Origin: Candidatus Paralachnospira avium
GTDB lineage: Bacteria > Bacillota > Clostridia > Lachnospirales > Lachnospiraceae
Assembly (NCBI GenBank): GCA_904420245.1
Contig: CAJFUL010000025.1
Location: 1-42,108, forward strand
DNA length: 42,108 nt
Direction: 5' to 3'
Position 1 is the stretch's first letter. Every line of letters starts with the position of its first letter. The notes under the pieces are model-generated. The model was given only the letters and a program-made list of their open reading frames with translations, was not told where the DNA came from and did not search any database. This document shows positions 1 to 9,088 of the stretch, piece by piece. Made by a program: the position numbers and the translations under genes.

Positions 1-873
1 CCGGAGACTGCCCAGGGCATTTTTGTGAACTTCAAGAATGTGCAGAGGACCTCCAGGAAGAAGGTTCCCTTTGGCATCGGGCAGATCGTGAAATCCTTCC
101 GGAACGAGATCACGCCGGGGAACTTTACGTTCCGTACCCGCGAGTTTGAGCAGATGGAGCTGGAATTCTTCTGCGCTCCCGGAACGGATCTGGAGTGGTT
201 CACATATTGGAGGAATTACTGCATCAACTGGCTGAAGACGCTGGGCCTTTCCGACGAGGAGATGCGGGTGAGGGACCATGATCCGGCGGAGCTGGCCTTC
301 TATTCCAAGGCGACTTCCGACATCGAATTCCTGTTCCCCTTCGGCTGGGGCGAGCTGTGGGGCATTGCCGACAGGACCGACTACGACCTGACCCAGCATC
401 AGAACACCTCCGGCGAGGATATGAGCTATTTTGACGATGAGAAGAAGGAGAAATATATCCCTTATGTCATCGAGCCGTCTCTGGGCGCCGACCGAGTGAC
501 GCTGGCGTTCCTCTGCAGCGCTTATGACGAGGAGACCCTGGAGGGCGGAGACGTCCGCACGGTCCTTCATTTCCATCCGGCTCTGGCGCCGGTGAAGATC
601 GGGGTCCTTCCTCTGTCCAAGAAGCTGAACGACGGAGCGTTCCCGGTCTATGAAAAGCTCTGCAAGAAATACAACTGCGAATTTGACGACAGAGGCAATA
701 TCGGCAAGCGGTACCGCAGGCAGGATGAGATCGGCACGCCGTTCTGCGTGACCTACGATTTCGATTCCGAGACGGACCATGCCGTGACGGTCCGCGACCG
801 GGATACCATGGAACAGGTCCGTGTTCCCATCGAGGAGCTGGACGCTTATTTCGCGGATAAATTTACATTTTGA
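1..873 (+). CDS. glyS: Glycyl-tRNA synthetase (α2 type), C-terminal part
   Basis: Class II synthetase that charges tRNA-Gly in the cytoplasm. The window opens inside the gene: the frame is open from base 1 and begins with [11 protein letters not shown], a hallmark of the eukaryote-like α2 GlyRS. About 290 residues remain of a protein usually near 460. FEQMELEFF follows, then the class II motif 3 region [13 protein letters not shown], and the anticodon-binding domain begins near [12 protein letters not shown]. The frame ends in TGA at 871-873. The 5' end lies outside the window. Family assignment is confident; the symbol glyS (also called glyQS or GRS1-type) is a naming choice. Confidence 0.95.
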   Translation, partial: PETAQGIFVNFKNVQRTSRKKVPFGIGQIVKSFRNEITPGNFTFRTREFEQMELEFFCAPGTDLEWFTYWRNYCINWLKTLGLSDEEMRVRDHDPAELAFYSKATSDIEFLFPFGWGELWGIADRTDYDLTQHQNTSGEDMSYFDDEKKEKYIPYVIEPSLGADRVTLAFLCSAYDEETLEGGDVRTVLHFHPALAPVKIGVLPLSKKLNDGAFPVYEKLCKKYNCEFDDRGNIGKRYRRQDEIGTPFCVTYDFDSETDHAVTVRDRDTMEQVRVPIEELDAYFADKFTF

Positions 874-879
874 CAGCAG

Positions 880-940
880 GGCAGGCGGATCATCCGACCT
901 GCCATGTGGGGCGGATGGTCCGCCCGGCGCCTTTTGGCGT
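880..940 (+). terminator. Hairpins after glyS, possible terminator
   Basis: Two adjacent hairpins fill the gap. GGCAGG (880-885) pairs with CCTGCC (898-903), with an inner GGAT/ATCC. GGGCGG (909-914) pairs with CCGCCC (920-925). A short TTTT run follows at 932-935. The U-run is weak and separated from the stem, so termination may be partial or the hairpins may serve another purpose. Confidence 0.4.
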
Positions 941-962
941 GATAAAGAGAGGAGAGAAAAAC

Positions 963-1781
963 ATGAAAAAGTTTACAGCAGTGCTTCTGGCCGGCGTGAT
1001 GGCGCTTTCCATGGCGGCCTGCGGCGGAAGCGCGGACGGAGAAAAGGAAACGACAACCACTGCCGCGGCTGGCAGTGAGAGCGAGGGAGAGAGCAGCGCG
1101 GCAGCCGGAAACGGCACTACTCTGATCATGGCTACGGAGGCCGGATTCGCTCCCTACGAGTATACCGAGGACGGCGAGACCGTGGTCGGCGTGGACGTGG
1201 ATATCGCCAATGAGATCGCGGCGGCCATGGGCTGTGAGCTGGAGATCCAGAATATGGATTTTGACAGCGCCCTTCTGGCAGTGCAGCAGGGAAAGGCAGA
1301 TTTTGCCGCTGCCGGCATCTCCGTGACTCCCGAGAGGCAGGAGGAGATGGATTTCTCCATTGAGTACACAACCTCCAAGCAGGTGGTCGTAGTCAACAAG
1401 AGCGCCAAGAGAGTGGCAGCTGTGGATGAGCTGACTGCCGATACCATCGTGGGTGTTCAGACCGGAACGGTGGCGGATACTTATTGCCAGGATGATCTGG
1501 GGACCAAGGACCTGAGACAGTACAGCAAGTTCATGGAAGCGGCCATGGACCTGAAGAACGATAAGATCGACTGCATCATCATGGATTCCCTTCCCGCCGA
1601 GCAGATGGTGAAGGAGAACGAGGACCTGGAGGTCCTGGACGGAGAAGTGTTTACCGATAAGTACGCCATCGCCGTGCAGAAGGGCAATACGGAGCTCCTG
1701 GATCAGATCAACGAAGTGCTCCAGAAGCTGGTAGACGAGGGCAAGGTGGAGGAGTTCATCATCAACCACACCACCAAATAA
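963..1781 (+). CDS. Amino-acid ABC transporter substrate-binding lipoprotein
   Basis: Extracellular solute receptor of a polar amino-acid ABC importer (SBP_bac_3 family). The 272-residue product starts with a lipoprotein signal peptide (KK, hydrophobic core) and a lipobox ending SMAAC, so Cys20 is the likely lipid anchor. A Ser/Thr/Glu-rich linker follows, then the ligand-binding fold with the typical EAGFAPYEY, GVDVDIANEIAAAMG and DFDSALLAVQQGKADFAAAGISVTPER motifs. The ATG at 963 is chosen because GAGAGGAGAG lies just upstream and the signal peptide begins there; the frame is open further upstream without a ribosome site. It is the first gene of an operon with the permease and ATPase. The ligand cannot be fixed from sequence; cystine, glutamine or another polar residue is possible. 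Confidence 0.93.
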   Translation: MKKFTAVLLAGVMALSMAACGGSADGEKETTTTAAAGSESEGESSAAAGNGTTLIMATEAGFAPYEYTEDGETVVGVDVDIANEIAAAMGCELEIQNMDFDSALLAVQQGKADFAAAGISVTPERQEEMDFSIEYTTSKQVVVVNKSAKRVAAVDELTADTIVGVQTGTVADTYCQDDLGTKDLRQYSKFMEAAMDLKNDKIDCIIMDSLPAEQMVKENEDLEVLDGEVFTDKYAIAVQKGNTELLDQINEVLQKLVDEGKVEEFIINHTTK

Positions 1782-1794
1782 GCGAGGGGGATCT

Positions 1795-2496
1795 ATGGGC
1801 TGGTTAACAGAGCTTTGGGAGTCCTTTGAAAAGGCCTTTCTGCTGGAGGACCGGTGGATGGCCTACATAAAGGGCTTTGGCATCACCCTGGAGGTTTCGT
1901 TTTTCGCGGTGCTCCTGGGCGTGGCCGTGGGCGTGCTCCTGGCCATTGCCAAGTATTCGGCGGCCAGGAAGAAGAGTATGAAACCTCTTGGCTGGATCGC
2001 CAATGTGTATATCACCATCATCCGGGGGACGCCCGTCTATGTGCAGATGCTGATCCTGTACTATATGATCTTTACGTCCAGAGGCTTTCCGGCGATCCTG
2101 GCCGGAGTCATCTGCTTCGGCATCAACTCCAGCGCCTATGTGGCGGAGATCATCCGGGCCGGCATCGAGGCGGTGGACCGGGGACAGACCGAGGCGGGCC
2201 GTTCCCTGGGGCTTTCCCAGGCCCAGACCATGAAGTCCATCATCATGCCCCAGGCTGTCAAGAATATCCTTCCGGCCCTGGGCAATGAATTCATCGTCCT
2301 CATCAAGGAGACCGCCATCATGGGCGGCATTGCCATCCGGGACGTGACCCAGGTGGCCAGGAACGTGGGCAGCAGCAATTATGACTACCTGACGCCTCTG
2401 ATCATCGCGGCGGTCATGTATCTGGTGGTGGTCATCATCCTCACCAAGCTTCTGGGTATGTTTGAAAGGAGGCTGGCAAAGAGTGATCGACGTTAA
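1795..2496 (+). CDS. Amino-acid ABC transporter permease (HisM/GlnP family)
   Basis: Membrane subunit of the importer, 233 residues, as usual for this family. It has several hydrophobic helices, the first around residues 25-50. The cytoplasmic EAA loop that docks on the ATPase is clear: [20 protein letters not shown] (around residues 140-160), followed by [11 protein letters not shown]. The start follows the binding protein after 13 bases with a GCGAGGGGG ribosome site. Its last bases overlap the start of the ATPase gene, which indicates translational coupling. Confidence 0.93.
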   Translation: MGWLTELWESFEKAFLLEDRWMAYIKGFGITLEVSFFAVLLGVAVGVLLAIAKYSAARKKSMKPLGWIANVYITIIRGTPVYVQMLILYYMIFTSRGFPAILAGVICFGINSSAYVAEIIRAGIEAVDRGQTEAGRSLGLSQAQTMKSIIMPQAVKNILPALGNEFIVLIKETAIMGGIAIRDVTQVARNVGSSNYDYLTPLIIAAVMYLVVVIILTKLLGMFERRLAKSDRR

Positions 2497-3208
2497 GAAT
2501 CTACATAAGTCCTTCGAGGATAAGCAGGTGCTCTGCGGCATCGACGAGCATATCCAGAAGGGGGAAAAGGTGGTCATCATCGGTCCCTCCGGTTCCGGAA
2601 AGAGTACGTTCCTCCGGTGCCTGAACCTGCTGGAGATCCCCACGGAGGGGACGATCCTGATGGAGGGCCAGGACATCACCCACGCCTCCGGAAAGGAACT
2701 CAACAAGCTGCGGCAGAAGATGGGGATGGTATTCCAGCATTTCAATCTGTTTCCGCACCTGACGGTCCGGAAGAATATCACCCTGGCGCCTGTCAAGCTG
2801 GGACTGATGACCAAGGAACAGGCCGATGCGCGGGCCAATGAGCTTCTGGAGAAGGTGGGCCTTTTGGAAAAGGCGGACCAGTATCCTTCCCAGCTCTCCG
2901 GCGGACAGAAACAGAGGATCGCCATCGTCCGGGCGCTGGCCATGAATCCCGATGTGATGCTCTTCGACGAGCCCACTTCGGCCCTGGATCCGGAGATGGT
3001 CCGGGAGGTGCTGGACTTCATGAAGCAGCTGGCGGACGCCGGCATGACCATGATCGTGGTGACCCATGAGATGGGATTCGCCAGGGAAGTGGGCTCCCGT
3101 GTCCTCTTCATGGATGAGGGCAGGATCGTGGAGCAGAATACGCCGAAGGAATTCTTTGACCATCCAAAGGATGCGAGGCTTCAGGAATTTTTATCAAAAG
3201 TATTATAA
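2483..3208 (+). CDS. Amino-acid ABC transporter ATP-binding protein (GlnQ family)
   Basis: ATPase that drives the importer, 241 residues. Walker [10 protein letters not shown] lies at residues 34-42, signature LSGGQ at 138-142, Walker B MLFDE at 159-163, with the switch histidine in [20 protein letters not shown] is typical of the polar amino-acid subfamily. The GTG start at 2483 is preferred because AAAGGAGG at 2466-2473 sits 9 bases before it and the protein then begins [11 protein letters not shown], as relatives do. A TTG at 2462 in the same frame would lie upstream of that ribosome site. The gene overlaps the permease by 14 bases. Confidence 0.94.
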   Translation: MIDVKNLHKSFEDKQVLCGIDEHIQKGEKVVIIGPSGSGKSTFLRCLNLLEIPTEGTILMEGQDITHASGKELNKLRQKMGMVFQHFNLFPHLTVRKNITLAPVKLGLMTKEQADARANELLEKVGLLEKADQYPSQLSGGQKQRIAIVRALAMNPDVMLFDEPTSALDPEMVREVLDFMKQLADAGMTMIVVTHEMGFAREVGSRVLFMDEGRIVEQNTPKEFFDHPKDARLQEFLSKVL

Positions 3209-3262
3209 GAAGGTGTGCCTTTTTCACGGTTCGCTTGGGCGGAGCCATGGGAAAGAAGACTG

Positions 3263-3311
3263 CCGGAAGCAGATATGCGGCGAAAGCCGGATGTCCGCTT
3301 CCGGTTTTTTT
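3263..3311 (+). terminator. Intrinsic terminator after the ABC importer operon
   Basis: CCGGAAGC (3263-3270) pairs with GCTTCCGG (3297-3304), followed directly by TTTTTTT (3305-3311). It separates the transporter operon from pabA, whose start lies 20 bases further on. Confidence 0.85.
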
Positions 3312-3330
3312 ATTCTAAAGGAGATTTTTC

Positions 3331-3969
3331 ATGTATTTGATGATCGATAACTACGATTCCTTTGTGTACAATCTGTACGCGTATCTGAGAGAGCTGGGAG
3401 AGGAGGTGCTGGTGGAGAGGAGCGACAGGATCACGCTCCGAAAGATCCGGGAGCTGCTGGATGCAGGCAGGCTTTCGGGCCTTTTGATCTCACCGGGGCC
3501 GGGAAGGCCGGAAGGATCCGCCCTCTCCTGTCAGGCAGTGGAGCAGTTTGCCGGACGGATCCCGATCCTGGGGGTCTGCCTGGGCCATCAGATCATCGGC
3601 CATGTGTATGGAGCCAGGGTCCGGAGAGGAGAGAGGCCTGTCCATGGGAAGGTTTCTGTGATCCGGAATAACGGAACCGGTCTTTTCGCGGGGCTCCCGG
3701 AGACGTATACAGTTACCCGCTACCATTCCCTGGTGGTGTCCGATTCCGGCCTGCCTGACGCGCTCCGGGTGGATGCCAGGAGCAGCGACGGGGCGGTCAT
3801 GGCCCTGTCCCACCGGACAGAGCCGGTCTACGGAGTCCAGTTCCATCCGGAAGCCGTGCTGACGGAGTACGGCCATGAGCTTTTGAAAAATTTTGTGCGG
3901 ATCTGCGGAGCATGGAGGAAAGGAGTATGGCATGGGGAAGACTGTGATCAAAAAGCTTGGGCAGTATAA
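3331..3969 (+). CDS. pabA: Aminodeoxychorismate/anthranilate synthase glutaminase subunit
   Basis: Class I glutamine amidotransferase that supplies ammonia to the chorismate-binding partner. The product is 212 residues. The N-terminus is MYLMIDNYDSF, the usual start for this family. The nucleophile Cys83 lies in GVCLGHQ and the rest of the triad, His172 and Glu174, in FHPE. The ATG follows AAAGGAG. Its 3' end overlaps the start of pabB by 38 bases. The neighbouring pabB and pabC make the folate (p-aminobenzoate) role much more likely than tryptophan synthesis, though such subunits can serve both. Confidence 0.92.
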   Translation: MYLMIDNYDSFVYNLYAYLRELGEEVLVERSDRITLRKIRELLDAGRLSGLLISPGPGRPEGSALSCQAVEQFAGRIPILGVCLGHQIIGHVYGARVRRGERPVHGKVSVIRNNGTGLFAGLPETYTVTRYHSLVVSDSGLPDALRVDARSSDGAVMALSHRTEPVYGVQFHPEAVLTEYGHELLKNFVRICGAWRKGVWHGEDCDQKAWAV

Positions 3970-5281
3970 GCCGGCCTGGCAGATATTCGGCCTTTTCAGG
4001 CAGGAGGATCAGGCTGTTTTTCTGGATTCCTCCCTGCATGGCAGGCTGGGCCGTTACTCCATCATCGGGCGGAGGCCGTATCTGACTCTGAGGCAGGAGG
4101 AACGCCTCTATATCAACGGGGTCCCCTCCGAGGAGCGGCTGGAAGACTTTATGAAAACGTATCTGAAAGAGCACCGGGAGGAAAATCCCACGGATCTTCC
4201 CATGATCTCCGGAGCGGTGGGATATTTCACCTATGACTATGGAAGAAGGCGGGAGGGCGTACCCAGCCGGTTCGAGGAGGAAGAGGATCTGATCCCGGAG
4301 GCAGTCTGGAATTTCTACGACGAATATATCATAGAGGATCATGAGGCCGGAGAAGTCTTCCTGGCGGCGGGAGGGCATCTGTGCCCGGCTGAGGAGGCGC
4401 TCTCCCGGTTGGAGACCCTCGTCCAGTCCGCAGCGTATCCGGAGGAGGAGAAGCGGGAGTATCCGGTAAAGGTGACGGCGGATTCCGAAAAAGAGGAGTA
4501 TCTGCGGGCCGTGGAGAAGATGCGGGACTATATCGTGGCCGGAGATATTTATATCGCCAATCTGACCAGGCAGCTGCTTCTGGAGAGTGAGAAAGAGCCT
4601 TACGAGGTATTTTTGCGGCTGCGGCGGGAAAATCCTTCGCCCTTCGGGGGATATTTCCAATACGGGGATTTCCAGGTGGTGTCGGCTTCTCCGGAACGGT
4701 TCCTGAAGATGCGGGCCGGAAGCATCGAGACCAGGCCCATAAAGGGCACCAGAAAACGGGGAGAGACCAAGGAGGAGGACGACGCGCTGCGGGAGGAGCT
4801 GCGGACTTCGGAGAAGGACAGGAGCGAGCTTTTGATGATCGTGGATCTGGAGCGGAACGACTTGAGCCGGGTCTGCAGGAAACATTCGGTCAAGGTCCCG
4901 GAGCTCTTTGCCATAGAGGAATATGCCACGGTCTTCCATCTGGTCTCTACGGTGACCGGGGAGCTTTTGGAAGGGAAGGACGTCATGGACCTGATGGAGG
5001 CAGCGTTTCCCGGAGGCTCCATCACGGGAGCGCCCAAAAGGCGGGCCATGGAGATCATCGACGAGCTGGAACGGGAAAAGAGGGGGCTGTATACAGGTTC
5101 CATGGGATATATCACCCTGGACGGCTGCTGCGACCTCAACATCGTGATCCGTACCCTGGTCCATAAAGATGGAGCGTATCATCTGGGAGTGGGCGGCGGC
5201 ATCACCTGCGAGTCGGAAAACGAGTTTGAATATGAGGAGACCTGGCAGAAGGCGCTGGCCCTGGTCCGGGCTCTGGGATGA
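3932..5281 (+). CDS. pabB: Aminodeoxychorismate synthase component I
   Basis: Converts chorismate plus ammonia to 4-amino-4-deoxychorismate. The 449-residue product has the chorismate-binding signature: IANLTRQ, the PIKGTRKRG loop, DLERNDLSRVC, and the C-terminal GGSITGAPKRRAMEII block. The N-terminal anthranilate-synthase-I-like region is divergent (LGQYKPAWQIFGLF). The ATG at 3932 is chosen because AAAGGAG at 3919-3925 is ideally spaced. It overlaps the end of pabA and is followed by pabC after 9 bases, so the three are one operon. TrpE is the alternative, but the PabC partner argues against it. Confidence 0.92.
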   Translation: MGKTVIKKLGQYKPAWQIFGLFRQEDQAVFLDSSLHGRLGRYSIIGRRPYLTLRQEERLYINGVPSEERLEDFMKTYLKEHREENPTDLPMISGAVGYFTYDYGRRREGVPSRFEEEEDLIPEAVWNFYDEYIIEDHEAGEVFLAAGGHLCPAEEALSRLETLVQSAAYPEEEKREYPVKVTADSEKEEYLRAVEKMRDYIVAGDIYIANLTRQLLLESEKEPYEVFLRLRRENPSPFGGYFQYGDFQVVSASPERFLKMRAGSIETRPIKGTRKRGETKEEDDALREELRTSEKDRSELLMIVDLERNDLSRVCRKHSVKVPELFAIEEYATVFHLVSTVTGELLEGKDVMDLMEAAFPGGSITGAPKRRAMEIIDELEREKRGLYTGSMGYITLDGCCDLNIVIRTLVHKDGAYHLGVGGGITCESENEFEYEETWQKALALVRALG

Positions 5282-5290
5282 GGAGGCGCC

Positions 5291-6034
5291 ATGGAGATCA
5301 CAGCGGACGGAGGATATTATTTCGGGCTCGGCGTGTTTGAGACCATTGCCGTGGAGGATGGGCGGCCTCTTTTCCTGCGGGAGCATCTGGCCAGGATGGA
5401 ACGGGGCGCCGCCGGACTGGGGCTTTCCATGGACGCCGGGAGAGAATGGGAGGCAGCGCGTCAGATGGCGGCGGGCATGGACCGCGGAGCAGTCAAGCTG
5501 ATCCTGTCGGAAAAAAACCATCTGACGGAAAAACGGGAGAATCCCTATGGGAGCGCCCAATACAGACAGGGCATGACGGCAGTCTACGCCGGGGCGCGGA
5601 GAAATTCCACATCTCCACTCACCTATATCAAATCCCTGAACTACGGGGACTGCATCCTGGAAAAACGAACGGCCGGGGAGAAGGGGGCCGGGGAGGCGGT
5701 CTTTCTCAATGAACGGGGAGAGCTTTCGGAGGGGACCGTTTCCAATCTCTTTCTGGTGAGGAGGGACGGCAGCGTCGTGACGCCGGCCCTTAGCTGCGGG
5801 CTTTTGCCGGGGATCGTGCGGGAAAAGCTTTTGGAGCACGGATTCGCTTCGGAGGAGGTGCTGTTTCCGGAGGATGTGACGGAGGCGGAGGAGGCTTTTC
5901 TGACCAACTCTCTGATTGGAGTCATGCCCCTTCACAGACTGGGAGAGCGGGTATTTGAACAGAGGGAAATCACAGAGCGGATCATGGAACGTTACAGAAG
6001 GATGGCTGAGGAAGAGAAGAAGAGGTTTGGATGA
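5291..6034 (+). CDS. pabC: 4-amino-4-deoxychorismate lyase (class IV aminotransferase fold)
   Basis: PLP enzyme that releases p-aminobenzoate and pyruvate from aminodeoxychorismate, the last step before dihydropteroate synthesis. The product is 247 residues. YIKSLNY carries the expected PLP lysine, and GELSEGTVSNLFLV plus the C-terminal EAFLTNSLIGVMPL match the class IV fold. The start follows GAGGAGG, 9 bases after pabB. D-amino acid or branched-chain aminotransferases share the fold; the operon with pabAB makes PabC the best call. Confidence 0.88.
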   Translation: MEITADGGYYFGLGVFETIAVEDGRPLFLREHLARMERGAAGLGLSMDAGREWEAARQMAAGMDRGAVKLILSEKNHLTEKRENPYGSAQYRQGMTAVYAGARRNSTSPLTYIKSLNYGDCILEKRTAGEKGAGEAVFLNERGELSEGTVSNLFLVRRDGSVVTPALSCGLLPGIVREKLLEHGFASEEVLFPEDVTEAEEAFLTNSLIGVMPLHRLGERVFEQREITERIMERYRRMAEEEKKRFG

Positions 6035-6073
6035 TCTGGAGCCCTGCGGCGGCTCATGGAGCAGATACAGGAT

Positions 6074-6110
6074 AAGGGCCCTGCCTCCGTCACAGGAGGC
6101 AGGGCCCTTT
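6074..6110. terminator. Bidirectional terminator between pabC and the reductase gene
   Basis: A perfect 15-bp stem, AAGGGCCCTGCCTCC (6074-6088) with GGAGGCAGGGCCCTT (6095-6109), and a 6-base loop. It lies between convergent genes and can serve both, although the U-runs are short. Confidence 0.8.
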
Positions 6111-6137
6111 CCGTTTCCATATGAAGGACCGGGAGCG

Positions 6138-7163
6138 TTACAGGGGCTTTCCTGCCAGGATCTCCTTATAGTCCTTGTAATTTTCCTCCAGGAGCGCCGG
6201 TGTATCCAGTCCGTAGGGACAGTGTTCGGTGCAGGCGCCGCAGTGGATGCAGTCCTCGATCTTCGCCATCTTGGCCTGGACCTCCGGAGTCAGCCATGCC
6301 TCCGAGGGAGCCCTCCTCAGCATGAGAGACATCCTGGCGCAGTTGTTGATCTCGATCCCCGCGGGACATGTGGGCATACAGTAGCCGCAGCCACGGCAGA
6401 AGCTGCCGGACAGCTCCTTCTTTTCCTTTTCGATGAAGGCGTACAGCTCTGGAGTCATGGACGGAGGATTGGTGATGTAAGAGAGAAATTCGTCCAGCTC
6501 CGATTCCTTCTGTACGCCCCAGATGGGAAGCACGTTGTCGTATTGGGCCTCAAAGGCGTAGGCGGCGGCGGAATTGTTGATGAGGCCGCCGGACAGAGCC
6601 TTCATGGCGATGAAGCCCATATTATGTTCCTTGCAGGCCCGGACCAGGGCGATGTCCTTTTCCGTGGCCAGGTAGCAGAAGGGGAACTGGAGAGTCTCAT
6701 AGAGACCGGATTCGATGGCCTCCATGGCCACATTCAGACGGTGGTTGGTGATGCCGATGTGGCGGATCTTCCCCTGTTTCTTTGCCTCTTCCATGGCCTC
6801 ATAGAGACCGGTGCCGTCGCCCGGTTTGGGACAGAAGGACGGGTTGTGGAACTGCAAAATATCCACATGATCGGTCTGAAGATTTTTCAGGCTGGTGTGG
6901 AGGTCATTCCAGAAACCGTCCACGTCGGTGGACATGGTCTTTGTGGAGATGTAGAGCTTTTCCCGGATCCCTGAAAAGGCATATCCCAGCTTTTCCTCAC
7001 TGTCGGAGTAGGCCCTGGCGGTGTCGAAAAAGGTGATGCCGTTCTCATAGGCCTTGCGGAGAAGACGGGCCGCCTCTTCCTTGGAGATCCGCTGGATGGG
7101 CAGGGCGCCGAAGCCGTTCTTGTTGACGGTGATGCCGGTCTGGCCAAGTGTTACCGTTACCAT
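6138..7163 (-). CDS. Aldo/keto reductase with C-terminal 4Fe-4S ferredoxin domain
   Basis: Predicted oxidoreductase, 341 residues. The N-terminal part is an aldo/keto-reductase barrel: MVTVTLGQTG, GFGALPIQR, FDTARAYSDSEEKLG (catalytic Asp/Tyr region), ISTKT, DILQFHN and IRHIGITNHR. The C-terminal domain has two cysteine clusters, CRGCGYCMPTC...C and CIHCGACTEHCPYG, which should bind two iron-sulfur clusters. The start at 7163 is chosen because GGAGGG (7175 to 7170) sits 6 bases before it; an ATG at 7184 in the same frame has no ribosome site. The substrate is unknown. The Fe-S module suggests electrons come from ferredoxin or a redox partner rather than only NADPH. Confidence 0.9.
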   Translation of the reverse strand: MVTVTLGQTGITVNKNGFGALPIQRISKEEAARLLRKAYENGITFFDTARAYSDSEEKLGYAFSGIREKLYISTKTMSTDVDGFWNDLHTSLKNLQTDHVDILQFHNPSFCPKPGDGTGLYEAMEEAKKQGKIRHIGITNHRLNVAMEAIESGLYETLQFPFCYLATEKDIALVRACKEHNMGFIAMKALSGGLINNSAAAYAFEAQYDNVLPIWGVQKESELDEFLSYITNPPSMTPELYAFIEKEKKELSGSFCRGCGYCMPTCPAGIEINNCARMSLMLRRAPSEAWLTPEVQAKMAKIEDCIHCGACTEHCPYGLDTPALLEENYKDYKEILAGKPL

Positions 7164-7198
7164 TTGAATCCCTCCTGTTGTCATATTCTTTTAAGAAA

Positions 7199-7226
7199 AG
7201 TATATCAGCCTCAGGAAAAATGTCAA
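7199..7226 (-). promoter_or_regulatory. Promoter of the aldo/keto reductase gene
   Basis: Read on the minus strand: TTGACA (7226-7221), a 16-base spacer, TATACT (7204-7199). The start codon lies about 36 bases downstream. It is divergent from the purH promoter. Confidence 0.75.
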
Positions 7227-7235
7227 TGAAAGGGG

Positions 7236-7264
7236 TTGTCAAGAACTTGTTTTTATTGTAATAT
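7236..7264 (+). promoter_or_regulatory. Promoter of the ZTP riboswitch-purH transcript
   Basis: TTGTCA (7236-7241), a 17-base spacer, TAATAT (7259-7264). The expected start near 7271 leaves the whole aptamer inside the transcript. Confidence 0.65.
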
Positions 7265-7280
7265 CTAAGGGAAACGACAG

Positions 7281-7389
7281 GCCGTGCAACTGGCGGAGAG
7301 TAGGAGTACCTACAGGGAGCACGGCATCTTAGAGGAGCCGACCGCCTGGGCAGCCTGAGGGACTTAGGGTTACCCAGGCGTTTTCTTTT
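7281..7389 (+). ncRNA. ZTP (pfl-type) riboswitch controlling purH
   Basis: Senses the purine intermediates ZMP/ZTP, which build up when formyl-folate is short. GCCGTGC (7281-7287) pairs with GCACGGC (7319-7325). Inside is the conserved ACTGGCG (7289-7295), a variable hairpin GTAGG/CCTAC (7300-7313) and GGGAGC. The conserved 3' block CCGCCTGGGC follows at 7342-7351. That block doubles as the 5' arm of a terminator: CGCCTGGG (7343-7350) pairs with CCCAGGCG (7373-7380), followed by TTTTCTTTT. Ligand-stabilised aptamer folding would therefore prevent the terminator and switch purH on. PurH uses ZMP (AICAR), so the context fits exactly. Confidence 0.92.
7343..7389 (+). terminator. Riboswitch expression-platform terminator
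   Basis: An 8-bp stem, CGCCTGGG (7343-7350) with CCCAGGCG (7373-7380), then TTTTCTTTT. Its 5' arm is the conserved aptamer core, so aptamer and terminator exclude each other. Confidence 0.85.
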
Positions 7390-7405
7390 GTGAAAGGAGT
7401 ATCCT

Positions 7406-8956
7406 ATGAGAGCATTGATCAGCGTATCGGACAAGACTGGGATCGTGGAGCTGGCGAAGGAGCTTACAGGTCTCGGCGTCGAGATCATTTCCACGGGCGG
7501 CACCTACAAGAAACTGAAAGAAGCGGGCATCGAGGCCATCGAGGTCTCTGAACTGACCGGATTTCCGGAGTGCCTGGACGGACGGGTGAAGACTCTCCAT
7601 CCCGTGGTCCATGCGGGCCTTTTGGCCATGCGGTCCAATCCGGATCATATGAAGCAGCTGGAAGAGCTCCATATCCAGCCCATCGATATGGTCATCGTGA
7701 ACCTGTATCCGTTTAAGGCCACCATCATGAAAGACGGCGTGACCCGCGAGGACGCCGTGGAGAATATCGACATCGGAGGCCCCACCATGCTGCGGGCAGC
7801 GGCCAAGAATTACCAGGATGTGGCCGTGGTGGTGGATCCTGCCGATTATGAGAAGGTGCTCTCCGAGCTGAAGGCGGACGAGGAGGTTTCCCTGGACACC
7901 AAGTTCTATCTGATGCAGAAGGTGTTCATGCATACTTCCAATTACGATACCATGATCGCCGATTATCTGAAGGCCGAGAGGAAGGATGAGAGCCTTCCGG
8001 AGACCCTCACCATGACCTTTGAGAAGGTACAGGATATGCGTTACGGGGAGAACCCCCATCAGAAGGCCGCCTTCTACCGGGAAGTGGGAAAGAAGAAGGG
8101 AACTCTGGATACGGCGGAGCAGTTAAACGGCAAGGAGCTCTCCTTCAACAATATCAACGACGCCAACGGCGCGCTGGAGCTCTTAAAGGAATTTGACGAG
8201 CCTACGGTGGTGGCCAGCAAGCACGGCAACCCCTGCGGCGTAGGCAGCGCCGCCACCATCGAGGAAGCATGGGACAAGGCTTACGGGGCGGACAAGGTCT
8301 CCATCTTCGGCGGCATCGTGGCCGTAAACCGGGAAGTGACCGCTCCCATGGCGGCCAAGATGAAGGAAGTATTCCTGGAAGTCATCATGGCGCCTTCCTA
8401 TGAGAAGGAAGCCCTGGACATCCTCTGTGAGAAGAAGAACGTCCGCGTGCTGCGGATCCAGGATATCACCGTTCCCCAGAGGGAGAACGCCCTGGACTTC
8501 AAGAAGGTCAACGGCGGCCTGATCGTACAGGGCATCGACAATAAGCTGGTGGGCGACGAGGTGAAAGTGGTGACGGACAGAAAGCCCACCGATCAGGAAA
8601 TGGAAGATCTGATGTTTGCCTGGAAGATGGTGAAATATGTGAAGTCCAACGGCATTGCCCTGGCCAAGGACAAGCAGTCCGTGGGCATTGGGCCCGGGCA
8701 GGTGAACAGGATCTGGGCGGCCAAGCAGTCCGCCGAGCATGCGGCAGAGCTGATCGGCCCCGACGCCACCAAGGGCGCGGTCATGGCTTCGGATGCGTTC
8801 TTCCCCTTCCCCGACTGTGTGGAAGCGGCCCATGAAGCAGGCATCACGGCCATCATCCAGCCCGGCGGAGCCATGAGAGACCAGCTTTCCATTGACAAGT
8901 GCAATGAGTACGGGATCGCCATGGTGTTTACGGGCATGAGGCATTTCCGCCACTAA
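7406..8956 (+). CDS. purH: Bifunctional AICAR formyltransferase / IMP cyclohydrolase
   Basis: Catalyses the last two steps of IMP synthesis: formylation of AICAR by 10-formyl-tetrahydrofolate, then ring closure. The product is 516 residues, normal for the family. The N-terminal cyclohydrolase domain (MGS-like) begins [16 protein letters not shown] and contains [14 protein letters not shown]. The formyltransferase domain has the catalytic KHGNPCG motif (around residues 270-280) and ends [13 protein letters not shown]...IQPGG and GMRHFRH. The ATG follows AAAGGAG with good spacing and stands alone behind the ZTP riboswitch. Confidence 0.97.
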   Translation: MRALISVSDKTGIVELAKELTGLGVEIISTGGTYKKLKEAGIEAIEVSELTGFPECLDGRVKTLHPVVHAGLLAMRSNPDHMKQLEELHIQPIDMVIVNLYPFKATIMKDGVTREDAVENIDIGGPTMLRAAAKNYQDVAVVVDPADYEKVLSELKADEEVSLDTKFYLMQKVFMHTSNYDTMIADYLKAERKDESLPETLTMTFEKVQDMRYGENPHQKAAFYREVGKKKGTLDTAEQLNGKELSFNNINDANGALELLKEFDEPTVVASKHGNPCGVGSAATIEEAWDKAYGADKVSIFGGIVAVNREVTAPMAAKMKEVFLEVIMAPSYEKEALDILCEKKNVRVLRIQDITVPQRENALDFKKVNGGLIVQGIDNKLVGDEVKVVTDRKPTDQEMEDLMFAWKMVKYVKSNGIALAKDKQSVGIGPGQVNRIWAAKQSAEHAAELIGPDATKGAVMASDAFFPFPDCVEAAHEAGITAIIQPGGAMRDQLSIDKCNEYGIAMVFTGMRHFRH

Positions 8957-8996
8957 GGACGGATTTCTCCGGCGGAGCCGGAAAAGAGATACAAAA

Positions 8997-9030
8997 GATC
9001 ACGCGGGATCCGGCATCCCGCGTGATCTTC
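8997..9030. terminator. Terminator after purH
   Basis: A perfect 13-bp inverted repeat, GATCACGCGGGAT (8997-9009) with ATCCCGCGTGATC (9015-9027), and a 5-base loop. The U-run is short (CTTCCC), but the stem is very stable. Confidence 0.7.
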
Positions 9031-9088
9031 CCATATAGAGGCATCGGTCTGCCGGCCGGGACGAGGGCAGCAGAGAGGAGGACGCGGG

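Noticed and set aside
879-895. A 17-base word GGGCAGGCGGATCATCC shared with 26638-26654
   Set aside because: The flanks differ and one copy is part of a palindrome; a single short match in GC-rich DNA is weak evidence for a repeat family.
3797-5935. A 712-codon open frame on the minus strand across pabA-pabB-pabC
   Set aside because: It is antisense to three well-supported genes, has low-complexity His/Leu/Pro/Arg content, and no ribosome site. GC-rich codon bias produces such frames throughout the window.
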